DNA from: Physcia stellaris | Lineage: Eukaryota; Ascomycota; Lecanoromycetes; Caliciales; Physciaceae | Reading direction: 5' to 3' | DNA: 64,000 nucleotides | Assembly (NCBI GenBank): GCA_018902385.1 | Contig: JABSSW010000005.1 | Coordinates: 744,001-808,000, forward strand | Shown here: positions 23,961 through 35,574 of the stretch, one piece after another | Layout: each line of letters begins with the position of its first letter | Position numbering within the stretch: the stretch's first letter is position 1 | Translations under genes and position numbers: made by a program | The notes under the pieces: generated by a model | Database searches by the model: none | Told to the model about the DNA's origin: nothing | What the model saw: the letters and a program-made list of their open reading frames with translations, nothing else

Positions 23961-23987
23961 CTCCTCTCCTCTCCTCTCCTCTCCTCT
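23961..23987. repeat. (CTCCT)n microsatellite
   Basis: About five uninterrupted CTCCT units in the convergent intergenic region. Confidence 0.85.
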
Positions 23988-24408
23988 ACTAACAGTTAAC
24001 AACGATTACTTGCGATTATGGAACGTAACGTATGATTCAAGAGCGTATATACTAAAATAATGTCTAGGTGGAATACTACATTCCTGTTGGAAGATGACTT
24101 TACGGAACTATCGTCGCTACCTTACTTAATGGAGTACCTAACATTAATGTACTAAGCTAAGGTAAAGGTAAAGTACTCTCGAATGCGAAGTGCCCGAGGG
24201 AAGGTACAAGTAAATAAGAAAAACAGGTGGAAAATGCACGCTAACATCAGACCTCGCTCGTTGTAATGCCTACTACTTACTGTACATGTACAGAATCCCA
24301 ACCCCCTTTCTTCCCATCCATCGCATTTTACCCATCTCCTCCTCTTCCCCATCCACAATCCCCACATTATGATCCCATTGATTCCCCATACGACAGCGTA
24401 TAATGTGT

Positions 24409-27400
24409 TCAAGAGTTCGAAGTCAAGTAATCTGCAGCCTGTACCGCACTCATTAGCCCTCTCTCTCTCTCTCTCCCACTTCCTTTCCTATCTCTCTCCC
24501 CTCATAATTTAGTGAGATCCACGTACCTTGTCGATATTATAATCAAACTTCTCCAACGCCCTCAGGCTCTCCTCCCGCGGATAGCCCATCCCCGTCAGCC
24601 GTTTCAGTATCGGATCGTCATGATCCGTCCCACTGCTCAACGCCCTGCCGAGCGCCGGCTTGCTCGGAACCCCAGACTTGAAGCGCCACCCGCAGACGAT
24701 GGCGGTGGCGGGCCCGGCGGTGGTGCGTATGTCTGCTGCTGTTGTTGCTGGGCAGGCGCGGGTTTAGGCGGCGTGTTCGTACCATCAAAAGTCTGCTTGT
24801 TCGCCGGCGGGGAGGGCTCGATGCCGTTGTTCTGCGGCGTATCTAGGCCCGCGAAAATAGCGTCCCAGTCGTGTGGTTGCGATTGAGGTTGGATTGCTTG
24901 TTGCGGCTGGGAGCTTTGAGCGACGATTTGCTGCGGGCCGTAGCCTTTGCCACCGGTGATGCTGGATTCGAAGTCATGGAAGCTGCTGTCCCCGACACTG
25001 TTGCTTGACGCTTGCTGAGCGGAGCGCGACGTGGAGGGTGAGTCGAAGACGGGGTTGAATTCATGGAAGTTTTCTTTGCGGGAGGTTGAGAGCTCGTCGT
25101 CCGTTCTGTCATCTGCTTCTTTGGCTTCGGAGAGATCACCAAATTCGTTGTCAAAATCATCGAACGCTGTTTTGGCGGGGATGGGAGGTTGTTGTTGAGT
25201 TTGAGACTGCGCCTCGGGTTGAGACTGAGATTGAAATTGTGAGGTATGGGTGTAGGCGAAAGGGGCTTCGGAAGCTCCAGGTGCCATTGGTGACTGGATA
25301 TGTGACAGGGCAGATCCGTAGGTCTGATCAAATGTTCCTGGTTCTGCTGCTGGACCACCGGCAAACATATCAGGACCTCTCTCGGCATTTGTAGGCGATG
25401 GGATTCCCGCCGGATTTGTGAACGGTGGTGAAGTCACTGAAGAGGTCGGATTTTCGCGTGAAGGCAAAAGTCCCTGATACTCTGCAGGAAAAGAGTTGGA
25501 ATCAGTACGTTTACCTGGCACGGCTGGCCCTGAAGGGACCGCCTGATCATACGTTGGGGGTGATTGCTGGGCACCGGGAGTTGGTAGCTGGCTTGTATCC
25601 GTGTCGTTGGACGTCAACGGAGGCCTTACAGCAGAGCTGCTTTCGCCGACTTCAAGATTAGAGCTGGGAGCTTGTTCGATATCGTTGCTTTTCTCAACAT
25701 GCACCGTGCGGGGAGAAGGGTTACTTGGAAAGCTAGGCTGCATCTCCGCATTTGCCCGGCCATTTCGATTAGGAGAAGCTGCGGTGAAATTGTCATCAAA
25801 CCCACGGTCACTGTCACTATCACTTTCATCGTCCGCCCCGAATTCTTGAATAGGCGGGAATTCGCTTTGCGGTTTGGGTGCAGATGGTCCGTCAAAAGCA
25901 TCAAAGGTAGGATCTGTATTGCGCTCCTCAGGAGCTTTACCATTTGTTCCGAAACTTGCAAAAGCAGCATCGAAATCCTGTTTAGCCGATACAGGACTCC
26001 GAGTCTGTTCGCTAGCCCCGGCGAACGGATCATTTCGAGCAATGTTTGATGCTTCGTGATGTGTATTGGCGGGATGAAACGCCTCTTCCGAAGATTCGGA
26101 CATTGAAGCCTGTGGCTGCACCGGTGGCGTTGCGTCTCCAGGGAAAGCGCCTGGAATATCATGAGAGTCAGATTGCTCAACTGACGGTACTTGAGAGCCG
26201 CCTTGAAAAGAGTTCTGCACAGAATCGGTCGTCTTGTTCAGTGGCGAAGGAGTATTGGCTGCAGATATTGAGCTTGAGCGGGGTGGATGCGTTACTGGAG
26301 AGCCAGTGTCTCCCGAAAAGCTCCGAAAAGCACCTCTGCTATTGAGAGTCTCAGAAAACGAAGTGTCTCTGTCAGTTGGTGTTTCGAAGCCGCTCCGATC
26401 CCCCATGCGGCTTGCCGGTGGAACTACCTTCACAGAAGAGCTTGTGAAATCCGAACGCTGCATCTCATTCCTAAAGGGAAGAAAACTTGAAGTAATCTGT
26501 CTAGACTGTGGAGGTGCCGGAGGCTCGCCTGCGCCTATCTGAAGTGTATCTATAGCTGGTGGTGGCGGTGACTCTGTTGGTGTTGGTATGACGGGACCTT
26601 CAGAAGATCTGACCGACTGACCAGTGAGCATTGGCTCTTGTGACACCTCTCGAGGCTCACTGGACGTACTAGCACCGAAGGTGGTTGGCGGAGGCCCGGC
26701 GGACGGAGTCGTTGACGCAGCTGGGGGACCAAAGAAGCTATCAAAAGCATTGTGATTAGGTGACGCCACATTCTGAGGTGCGAACGGCGAGGTTATGCCT
26801 CTTTCCGAGCCACCCGTCGGAGCTCTTGAGCGAAAGAATGGATTCATACTTGCGCCACCAGGACTGGCTACGGCGGCTGCTGGAGGTACTACAGCTGCAG
26901 GGTTTGGATTGGCCGTTTGTGTCTCAAGACTCTTCTTAGTTTCTTCAAGTTCTTTTGTAGCCTCGTCATATTCTCTTCTAGATTCACTAAGACTGTTCTG
27001 CACTCGCTCGCGTTCAGCTTCGTTAGTAGCCAATTGCTTTCTGTTGATGGCCACAAGACCTTTCTGCTGCCTGGCGTCCGAGGTGATCTTTTCCAATTGC
27101 GGCCTCAGAAGCTTAATTTCTTCGTTTGCCTGTCTTATCTTCTCCTTCAATGCTGCATTCTCTTGCTGATCAGTGGCTAGAGCTTCGGCAATCTGACGGT
27201 GTTGGGTTTGAAGGTCCTGATGGCTGCCGCCAATCATAGCCATCTCCTGTTGCAGCTTTCTAGTATCGTTCTTAGAGGCTAATAATTGGTCTTCAAGGGA
27301 TTTCACTTCACGTATCTCCTGCTCATATGCACCGCGCAATTGACCTAACCGAGCTTCAAATTCGCGTTTCTGTGCTTGTGCCTGGGAAAGCTCTTGCTCC

Positions 27401-29161
27401 GTGGAGATGCGTTTTGACTTTACCTGCTGCATCTGCCCTGTCAGAGTACTGACCTGATTCGAAAGATTTGCAAGCTCAGTGGTCTCATTTGTGAGCTTCT
27501 TACTCACTTCGGGATCGTTATCGCCAAGTAAGTCGTCCATTGTCGAAGGCTGTGACCTTGAGGTAGATTGGCTTTGGCCTGTCGTTTGCGGCTGCATTTT
27601 TGTCATTGTCTGTCCAAACGAAGAAGACGGAATAAATGGTTTAAACATGGAGGACTGTTGTTGCTGTGAAGGTTGAGGTTGCTGCTGAAATACAGCACTT
27701 TGAGAAGACTCCTGTTGACTTATTGACCGCGGACCGGAAGACGCAAAACTACTTGGTTCTCCGGCTGGCTTAGGAACCAAAGGCGGAGTGGACGGGGCCC
27801 CTGTTGGTGACGAAAGGGCATCGAGACCGAAAAGATCGTCAGATGCTTTCTTCGGAGCGGTGATATTCGAAGCATTGTCAAAGGCTGGTGCAGTGGGCTG
27901 CGAAGGCGCTGGAGCTTGTCGACGCATGCTTGGAGGTATAAGATTGGATGGCAATGTTTGAGGAAGTACGTCGCGTCCATCACGTTTGCTCCGCTGCTGC
28001 TTAATGAGATACATGGCGACTGCAAATTCATCGCGGTTCAGTTGACCCTCGGAATTGATATCAGCAAGATCCCAGATCTGTGCCAGCGCATCTTCAGGCA
28101 ATCTAGAATTGCTGAAGAATCCTACTGCCTGTTCACCTGTGATAAAGCCCCGGTTTGCTGTGTCGACCGTAGCATATATTTGATCGAATTGTGCCTTCTC
28201 TTGCGGACTAACCGCCCAACCATCGCCAGCTGGACTTGCTGTAACTTGTTGTCCTGTTTGAGGCGGTCGAGCAAGTGGACTGGATGGCCTCTGGTATGCC
28301 GTACCACTGAACTGCCTCGGGATGGCGGACGCCACGTTATCTGACGTTGGGCGTGTACCCGTGTTCTGTCTTGACACCCCTCGCCTAGCCGCAGCCTCGT
28401 ATAGTCCCGCCGGCAGTATTTGGGGTAAAGCGCGGAGACTCCCGTTTTTGAACGAGGCCAATAGATGCATAGCAATGATGAACTCATTCAAGTCCAGTGA
28501 TCCCTTCTGCTCGGTATCCGCTAAATTCCATATCCGACCGAGGACCTCATTTGGCAGTTGAGCGCGTTCGAAGATCTGCTTTGCTATTTCGCCTGAAAGT
28601 ATACCATTTTGAGCGCCTGATTCTTCGAAAAGCGAGGAATACTGATTCACTTTGTCTGGCGTCAATGGAGGAACTCTGATAGGGCCAGCACTGGCTCCAC
28701 CGCTGTTCTGAGCTCGCAACGGTCCTGTGAAATTGCCGGACGGCGAACTTGGCGTCGAGGGTGCTGGTATGCCATCGAACTTAGGTAGCGGTCCTCCGGG
28801 TTGCAGGGCCAGCTCTGCTGAGACTGGTCTACCGGCTTGAGCATATCCTATCAATCGCAGGACGATCCCGAAACCGGGAGGCGTGAGTAGACCTCTGTTT
28901 TCTGTATCTGCAATTTGCCATATTTCTCCGAGCACTGTAGGAGGCAGCCTTGTCTTTTCAAAGAACTTGACCGCAACCTCTCCAGTTACCACTCCAATCT
29001 TGTCTGTGTCTGCTGCCGAAAAGAGCTGTCCAAAATACCGGCGCTCTTCAGGGCTGAGATGGAGATTTGGGTGCTCTGGATTCGGTGGTCAATAAGCTGC
29101 GTTATTGTCTGGAACGTTTTCCCTTGCACCTACGTTGCTCTTGAGAGGCATCAGTGGCCAT
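24409..29161 (-). CDS. EDE1: EDE1-like endocytic scaffold (three EH domains, coiled coil, UBA)
   Basis: Early endocytic scaffold homologous to yeast Ede1/Eps15. It acts at clathrin patches on the plasma membrane, binding NPF adaptors and ubiquitin. Exons on the minus strand: 29134-29161, 24527-29075 and 24409-24438 (introns 58 and 88 bases). There are three EH domains within residues ~10-390, each followed by Pro/Ser linkers; then a coiled coil of about 200 residues (DDLLGDNDPEVSKKL through EETKKSLE); a ~700-residue disordered Ser/Pro/Gln-rich region; and a C-terminal UBA domain (DPILKRLTGMGYPREESL). The last exon supplies AADYLTSNS. The total coding length is one base short of a multiple of three: the main frame runs into a stop at 24637, while the UBA is read one frame over from about 24673, where there is a run of four C (G on the coding strand). 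This is probably a one-base loss. The expected protein is about 1,535 residues. Confidence 0.9.
24459..24475. repeat. (CT)n run in EDE1 intron
   Basis: An uninterrupted CT repeat inside the last intron of the EDE1-like gene, where it forms a (GA)n run on the coding strand. Confidence 0.7.
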
Positions 29162-30254
29162 GGTTTTAAGTGCCGAATGATGAGCTCGATGCCACTCAGC
29201 CGCGAGTTGTGGCTAGTCTTGATAGTTCATGAGAGTCTCGGGGTTCGTAAGATCATTACAACGATGTAATAACGTACTGACGATGAAGATCTCCAGAGAC
29301 TGGCTGCACCGAAGCTTCCAATGATGTGAACCATGGATGTTTCTGCAAGCCAGGAGCTTGTCGCGAAGATGCCAAGCGCAAGCCACTTCGTAAGACATTT
29401 CCCCATTGGTCAAGGCACATCCTTAAAGATCGGGTCGCCCGACTGCTGACTAATCCTCAGCATTCTTGGCATTGTAAAGCCGGGAATAGATTCACTACAC
29501 GACGCCGAGGACGCCTTTGCTCCAAGATCTAAACGATTAGATCGGCATGAGCTCAGTGAACATCTAGAGCCCGTAGATCACTTTACCAAAGATCCATGAA
29601 TCCAATATTTCATGCATGATCGTCCGATGTCTAGACACATCCAATATGGGAAACACGAAGATATGAGAGACAAAATCATACTTGACTATCGAACCATTGG
29701 ATAGCAAGCACTGTGTCATCAAAGGATCGTGTTGAGCGATCCGAATGACAGGATGATGTTGACTTTCAAGATTATCTTCTACAGACGAGTATGACTTTGT
29801 CTGCAAGGCCTTCAGATCCGTTCTCGCTACAACCCTAATGTAGGCGAGATTGATTGTTCTTGTGTTGATTTGATTGAAATAAAGAGAAAAAAGAGAAAAA
29901 AACATCCAGGAAGAAATTAGAGCAGGTACATCAACGTTGATATCGAGTAGGCGAGCTTGAGTTTTGCAAATTGACCATGGAGACATGCAATCTGCTGCTG
30001 ACAACCCTTAGTGTTCATTGCTTCGTTTCTCCTTTTTGACATTTGCATGCCGAAGATCTAGCACCGCTAGGTGAGGCGAAGCAAGAAAATCGCTTCAAAA
30101 ACAACCACTACCCTTCTGACAATCTAGATGAATGGGGAAGAACCAAAGGTCAAGCTCAGAACCATACACGTGCGCTCCAATAGAACCCCCCAGGTAGAAA
30201 ACGCCGTGATGCTAGCACCAGGAGCCAATGCCCGCGGTAGACGAACACAGCTGC
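29162..30254. other. Gene-free stretch upstream of EDE1
   Basis: 1.1 kb between the EDE1 start and the alpha-tubulin stop, both on the minus strand. It holds the EDE1 promoter and the tubulin 3' region. I see no ORF with family motifs. Confidence 0.5.
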
Positions 30255-32006
30255 TTAGTACTCCGGCTCTCCACCTTCCTCACCCTCGATCGAGTCCGTG
30301 GCAACCTCTTCGTAGTCGCGTTCGAGGGCCGCCAAGTCTTCACGAGCCTCGGAGAACTCGCCTTCCTCCATACCTTCACCAACATACCAATGCACAAAAG
30401 CGCGTTTCGAGTACATGAGGTCGAACTTGTGAGAAAGCGCCGACCAGGCTTCAGCGATGGCAGTGGTGTTGGATAACATGCAGCTAATGGATGTCAGTAA
30501 ACCAATCCATAGAGATCCCGGAGCACCACTTACACAGCACGGTTGACCTTGGCTAGGTCTCCGTTGGGGACCATCTGGGGTGGCTGGTAGCAGATACCGA
30601 TCTTGAAGCCGGTAGGGCACCAGTCAACAAACTGAATGGTGCGCTTCGTCTTCAAGGTAGCAACAGCGCCGTGCACATCATTGGGTACCACATCACCACG
30701 GTACAGTAGGCAGGTTGCCATGTACTTTCCGTTACGTGGGTCACACTTTACCATTTGGTTGTTAGGCTCGAAGCACGCCATTGAGATTTCTTGGACCGAA
30801 TTGGACTCGTGGGAAGCCTTGGCGGCAGAGACGACAGGAGCATATGCGACGAGAGGGAAATGGATGCGAGGATAGGGTACAAGGTTGGTCTGGAATTCGT
30901 TCAAGTCGACATTGAGTGAACCGTCAAACCGGAGGGAAGCAGTAATCGAAGACACGACTGTAGACACAGTCAGCAAAGTCCTTCCTGGAGTTACAGACGT
31001 GACATACCTTGTGCGATCAAGCGATTCAAGTTTTCGTAATTAGGCCTCTCAATTCCCAAATTCCTACGGCAGATATCGTAGATGGCCTCATTGTCCACCA
31101 TGAAGCTGCAGTCCGAGTGCTCCAGGGTTGTGTGGGTTGTAAGGATAGAGTTGTAAGGCTCGACGACGGAGGTGGCGACTTGAGGGGCTGGGTAGACGCA
31201 AAATTCGAGCTTGCACTTCTTGCCATAGTCGACTGATAGACGTTCCATTAAGAGGGCCCCGAAGCCGGACCCGGTTCCCCCACCAAAGGAGTGGAAGACC
31301 AAGAAACCTTGAAGACCAGAGCAGTTGTCTGCAACATGACGGACCTTGTCCAAGACCTGATCGATCAATTCTTTACCCACAGTGTAGTGACCTCGAGCAT
31401 AGTTGTTGGAGGCATCTTCCTTGCCAGTGATCATCTGCTCGGGGTGGAAAAGGCTTCGGTATGTCCCTGTGCGGACTTCGTCGACGACATTGGGCTCAAG
31501 ATCGCAGTAGATAGTTCGAGGAACATATTTACCGTTTCCTAAGAAACCTACGTTAGAATTGGGTGAGGACACATGGCGTATAAGTCATACCAGTCTCGGA
31601 GAAAAAGGTGGAAAAGCCCTGATCAGGGTCGGCAGCTTTACGCTCCTCAGTCAAATATCCGTCAGGCTGCGTGAATGACATTCATTAGCAAAATGTAGGT
31701 GGCCATATCGTATCTTGTCGATAGACGTAAGGAAGCCATACCTGTATGCCATGTTCCAAACAGTAGAGCTGGAAAAGACGTCAGCCACTGTCTCAAGGCC
31801 CAGCTCGTCAAATCCTATGGGGCTCGTCAGGAGAGCTGTCCTTGCTATGCTTACCTCCCAGCAGGAGTTTGCAATTTGACAACCGGCTTGGCCGACTATA
31901 CGCGTAAGAACATTAGCACATATTCACTTGCTGGAGTGGCAGCCCATTGCTCTTGTGCTTGGGCGCGTGGATAGTGCATACCATTCAAGCTAATGACCTC
32001 TCTCAT
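30255..32006 (-). CDS. Alpha-tubulin
   Basis: Alpha subunit of the microtubule heterodimer, 450 residues, the usual length. Seven exons on the minus strand: 31982-32006, 31855-31895, 31742-31768, 31591-31666, 31008-31538, 30534-30957 and 30255-30483. Three of these are under 45 bases, as in other fungal tubulin genes. The protein begins [20 protein letters not shown]. The tubulin signature GGGTGSG is intact, and the segment [17 protein letters not shown] precedes the acidic tail, which ends in EPEY. The conserved Glu of the alpha subunit that promotes GTP hydrolysis on beta-tubulin lies in the [11 protein letters not shown] region. Exon phases add up exactly. It is divergent from a conserved membrane-protein gene 400 bases away. 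Many Pezizomycotina have two alpha-tubulins; which paralogue this is cannot be told here. Confidence 0.97.
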
Positions 32007-32404
32007 GGTGACAGTGGTCTACAGGATTATAGGTACAGCAAGGCAATAATATGCAGGAGTGAAGGGTTTGGCTGCACCTGTGACTGAATGGGGGTTGAGG
32101 CGTGGGCTTGCTCGTGGATATTTTGGTGTGGTGTTTGTTGTCGGAGTAAATACAACGCGCTAAAGTGCAAGCGAATTTTGGCGTCACGAAAGCGGCTAGA
32201 TCGAGAAGACTTTGAAATGGAAAGAGGAAGGAGCGGGTCGTCCACCGTCTCATCCATCACTCAGTCACCGTCGCAGTGTACATAGATATCTTAGCAACAC
32301 TCCCCTAAGCACATATGGGCCTGACGGTGTGTCGAGGAGAAAGGCTGTGCGAAGAGCCTTGGGCCCAGCGTTGCCAGCTGCGGTAGACATTATTGAAAAC
32401 AATA
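32007..32404. promoter_or_regulatory. Divergent promoter between alpha-tubulin and membrane-protein gene
   Basis: 398 bases between two opposite start codons. It should carry both promoters. I see no repeat or clear TATA box. Confidence 0.5.
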
Positions 32405-33250
32405 ATGCGGCTAACCACGTCTTTGTTATGTTCTCTTCCGTGGATATCTTCAGTCTTGGCCAATGTAGAAAAGACCATCTTCATCGCTCCAGAAGCAATA
32501 CACATCCCTCAACAGCATCCCAACCTTGACGACCTTCACCTAGATATTCTGACACCCAGACACTCCAAACTTCGAACACAGATTGCAGCTTCATTCCCAA
32601 AGTCGCCCGAAGACCGAGGAACAGTGTCATGGTTCCTCATTGATGATTTACGGCAGGAGCAAAGGTACGAAGTCAGAATCTGCTGGCCTGCTACCGTAAG
32701 TGATGCGGCTCTTTGATTCTCTGTACTGTAGATCTTTGTGAGACTTGAGATACTCTTGGCATTGTCTGGGACATCAGGGCTTATTCCGCTCAGCAGCAAC
32801 CAACAGACTTTGTTCTCAACACCTATACATTGTCCGAAGTATTCGATACTCCTGAACTCATCACTTCACTCGCAGACTATTCAGAGGGCCGTGACATTGC
32901 ATTGCCAGAACATAAAAGGGCTGCAAGGGAGCCTCGGCCAGCTTCGGTCTTATTTCTCCGAGTGGTAGCTGCCGCAGATTATTTCACTACCAACAAGACG
33001 CTGATGCGTGAAGTTCCTCCGGTGAATGCGGATATCAGTAAGTCATTGGGCCGATGGAACGGTTTCGGAATCCTGACTCATGACCGTCAAAGTTCTTGAC
33101 CCCTTTCTTTTGAATCTTCTCCCTCGAAGTCTATTACCTACCGGCATCTACATCAGTCTCATTGCTATTGTAGCCTGGCTCTTGTCGAGAATCATCTGGG
33201 ACGGTCTAAATCAAACCAGGCGCGTGCCCCCTGGCAAGAAGACCGATTAG
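32405..33250 (+). CDS. Conserved fungal membrane protein with signal peptide
   Basis: A 229-residue protein. Exons 32405-32695, about 32797-33037 and 33093-33250; the second acceptor could be three bases earlier. The N-terminus MRLTTSLLCSLPWISSVLA is a signal peptide, followed by ANVEKTIFIAP. The lumenal or extracellular part is about 160 residues and includes DDLHLDILTPRHSKLRTQ, RYEVRICWPATQPTDF and VFDTPELITSL. One membrane helix near the C-terminus (GIYISLIAIVAWLLSRIIW) is followed by a short basic tail ending GKKTD, resembling an ER-retention type lysine signal. I recognise the sequence as broadly conserved in ascomycetes but cannot name its function. A type I ER membrane protein is the most likely reading, and a PBN1/PIG-X-like role was considered but is not supported by a motif. 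Confidence 0.75.
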
Positions 33251-33462
33251 GCCTGAGATATCGAGAAGCGTGTTCCAAAGGACGTAGACGGTCATCACCT
33301 TAGGTACCGAGGAGCTCCTGGTATCTGGCATTGCGTCCACGGCATCTCGACTCCGGAAAGGGGACAGATTTCTTTAAGGGAGCACTAGGGCCTACTGCTG
33401 GCCAGTGCAGCCGGCGTCCCCCGAGGTCACCCCTCATCCAAATCACGACCCCGTCCAAAACA

Positions 33463-33867
33463 ATGTCCATCCCCTCCAAACCCCCACGACCACCAATCGC
33501 CCTCCTCCCCACCGAACTCTGGTTCCTCATAATCGACAATCTCGACCTGCCCTCCCTCGAAAAGGCCATGTGCGCCTTCTACAGCCTCTTCCGCACACTC
33601 AGCATCGAGCCCACCATCCAACCAACCCTGCTTCCCAGCCTCCTGCGCTGGCTAAACGACGCAAGCGGGACCGAAGAACTGGTCACCAAATTACCCTTCG
33701 AGGTCTTGGATAGTATATTTCAGTTCCTGGAGCCGCAGGATAAAGTCATCATGGCGATGGGACTGTGGAGAGATGGTTGGAGGCCGTGTAAGGGAGGGAA
33801 GGAAAAGGTGGGACGTAGGAGGGTGGAGGAGGGACTTTCATCTTCATCGGATAGCTCGGGCGGGTAG
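33463..33867 (+). CDS. Small F-box-like protein
   Basis: A single-exon ORF of 134 residues starting at the ATG after a C/A-rich leader. The first ~50 residues resemble an F-box-like helix set: ALLPTELWFLIIDNLDLPSL. A second, similar stretch, KLPFEVLDSIFQFLEPQDK, lies about 65 residues later. The C-terminus is basic and then Ser-rich. F-box-like proteins are usually substrate adaptors of SCF ubiquitin ligases, but this protein has no visible substrate-binding domain. The upstream in-frame extension lacks an ATG context as good as this one. It may be a short member of the large fungal F-box-like family. Confidence 0.6.
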   Translation: MSIPSKPPRPPIALLPTELWFLIIDNLDLPSLEKAMCAFYSLFRTLSIEPTIQPTLLPSLLRWLNDASGTEELVTKLPFEVLDSIFQFLEPQDKVIMAMGLWRDGWRPCKGGKEKVGRRRVEEGLSSSSDSSGG

Positions 33868-34491
33868 TGTACCAACAACGCTATGCTACGACGGAAATCG
33901 GCCGTTTCCCACCAAGCTGGAGAATTGAGCGCCAGCGCGCCCGGTGTGGATCTCTTCCTCTCCTACTCTATCCATTCTCATTGAAGATGGTATGCTGGGA
34001 TACATCTATCAGATTATTTACCTCTATACCTTTTCTGTTACTATCTTAGCAGCTCTTCCTTCTTACCGCTCTTCCTCCATCATGCACTAGGGGTGATCCT
34101 AGAACAGAGACTAAGGTATGGGAATCGATGGAAACAATCCGCAACCCTCCTAACTATCTCGAATCCGTTTGTTGTGCACCCCGACCCAGGAACCAGCGCT
34201 TCATCCTCCGGGACCAAATATAAACCACCCAAGTCCCAATGATTCCCCCTTCTCAGGGGTCAATAACACCCCAGATCTAGGTTTGACCTAGATTAGATAC
34301 AATCTAAGGTACCCTAATATCATTCCCGTCTTTTTTATATCATCCGGGCATTTCGATCCCCACCACCTATTTCGGATTTCCTAGTATTCCTCATTCCTTA
34401 CCCCCGACGCACTCACGCAACCTATTTAGAACAAATCCTCATTCTTCTTCTCATCCCCAGCTCCATCTCCATCTTCCCTTTCACCCTCCCC

Positions 34492-34522
34492 TCCCTCCCC
34501 TCCCCTCCCCTCCCCTCCCCTT
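34492..34522. repeat. (CCCCT)n low-complexity run
   Basis: A pyrimidine-only pentamer repeat within a longer C/T-rich tract. Such tracts are common in fungal 5' leaders, but no gene is visible directly downstream. Confidence 0.8.
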
Positions 34523-35288
34523 ACTCTCCCAAACCCCAAATCTCCTAGCATCACACCCATCGTCCCCTCTCCCCGTCTCCCCATCGTCACATAGATCTCA
34601 ACCACCTATCCCAAGACATATACTTCAGCTACAGAAACCCCCTTCAACCCCCTCAACCCACACCTGCAAAACAATCCTCAGCGAAAAAGAAGAAGAAGAA
34701 GAACCAGTTCGGAAAGATCGACAGGCTCCAGGCTCACAAATGGCATTGGGGGCAGGGGCTAGATGCGCATGGCGAAGACGCCATAATACTCTGAAACTAG
34801 GAAGGAAATGACGGGGGTGGAGGAAACAGGGAACAGTGAGGGGGGATGATTGCTTTGGGAACGAGGGATGGAGAAATGAAAAAGCCAAGGAAAGAACAGA
34901 AGGAGTGTGGACGTGAATAACTACGTTAGTACCGAGTAGTTAAGCCACTTCATCTACCTCAGGCAAGTCGCAGGGTTATGTAGGCGCGTCGGAGCGGCAA
35001 TTTCCATTATCAATCAATCACTTTCCAAGGGTCAATCCACGAGGTATTATTTGATCTTAAGTATTCAATTCTCTTTCCTAGTTATGCGCGTAGTGTATCG
35101 TATGGCTGAGCAGGGTCCAATTTCGGTAGCAAAGGTCCGGTAGGGTGATTGAGCTATCGTACCTGTGCTGTTGATTGGGAATGTTGGGGGTTGAGAACTT
35201 GGTGGTGGGAATCAGACGGGATCAATGTTCGGTAACTTAAGGTAACAGCTTATGAAGTCGGCGTCAGTCGTTTGGATTAATTATTAAC

Positions 35289-35439
35289 CATTACTGATCT
35301 CAGAACACACACAAGCTACCGCTCTCAAGAGAAATGGAACTTTTAGGCATGCAAAACCCATTACTAATCTAAGCACACAGCGGCAGCAGGCACAAAGCTA
35401 CCGCTCTCGAGAGAAAAGGAATTTTTAGGCATGAAAAAC
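35289..35439. repeat. Imperfect tandem duplication of about 70-80 bases
   Basis: Unit 1 (35289-35358) and unit 2 (35359-35439) share CATTACT-ATCT-AG at the start, AAGCTACCGCTCTC then AGAGAAA in the middle, and TTTTTAGGCATG then AAAAC at the end. Unit 2 has about 11 extra bases. It lies just downstream of the secreted-protein gene. Confidence 0.75.
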
Positions 35440-35574
35440 AGTGAGCCGATGCATACACCCCGCTGGTAAAGCCATAACGCCTCGCTGGACCAAGAATGCA
35501 ACGCTAAACATGAAGGAAAAAAGAACCTTGTCAGAAGCACCCCTCCCAGAGAGCTCTGACATCTCACGACGGCA

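Larger units (their letters stand above)
23637..24408. other. 3' convergent region with microsatellites
   Basis: This lies between the stops of the convergent WWM1-like and EDE1 genes. It contains an (ATGAG)n run at about 23688-23717 and a (CTCCT)n run at about 23961-23987. No gene is visible. Confidence 0.6.
33868..35574. other. Gene-free stretch with low-complexity and duplicated DNA
   Basis: 1.7 kb between the convergent ends of the F-box-like gene and the secreted-protein gene. It contains a C/T-rich region with a (CCCCT)n run near 34492-34522 and an imperfect duplication at 35289-35439. Short ORFs here show no motifs. Confidence 0.55.

Noticed and set aside
34625-34888. Minus-strand ORF in the C/T-rich tract
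   Set aside because: Composition follows the low-complexity DNA and no start context or motif supports it.
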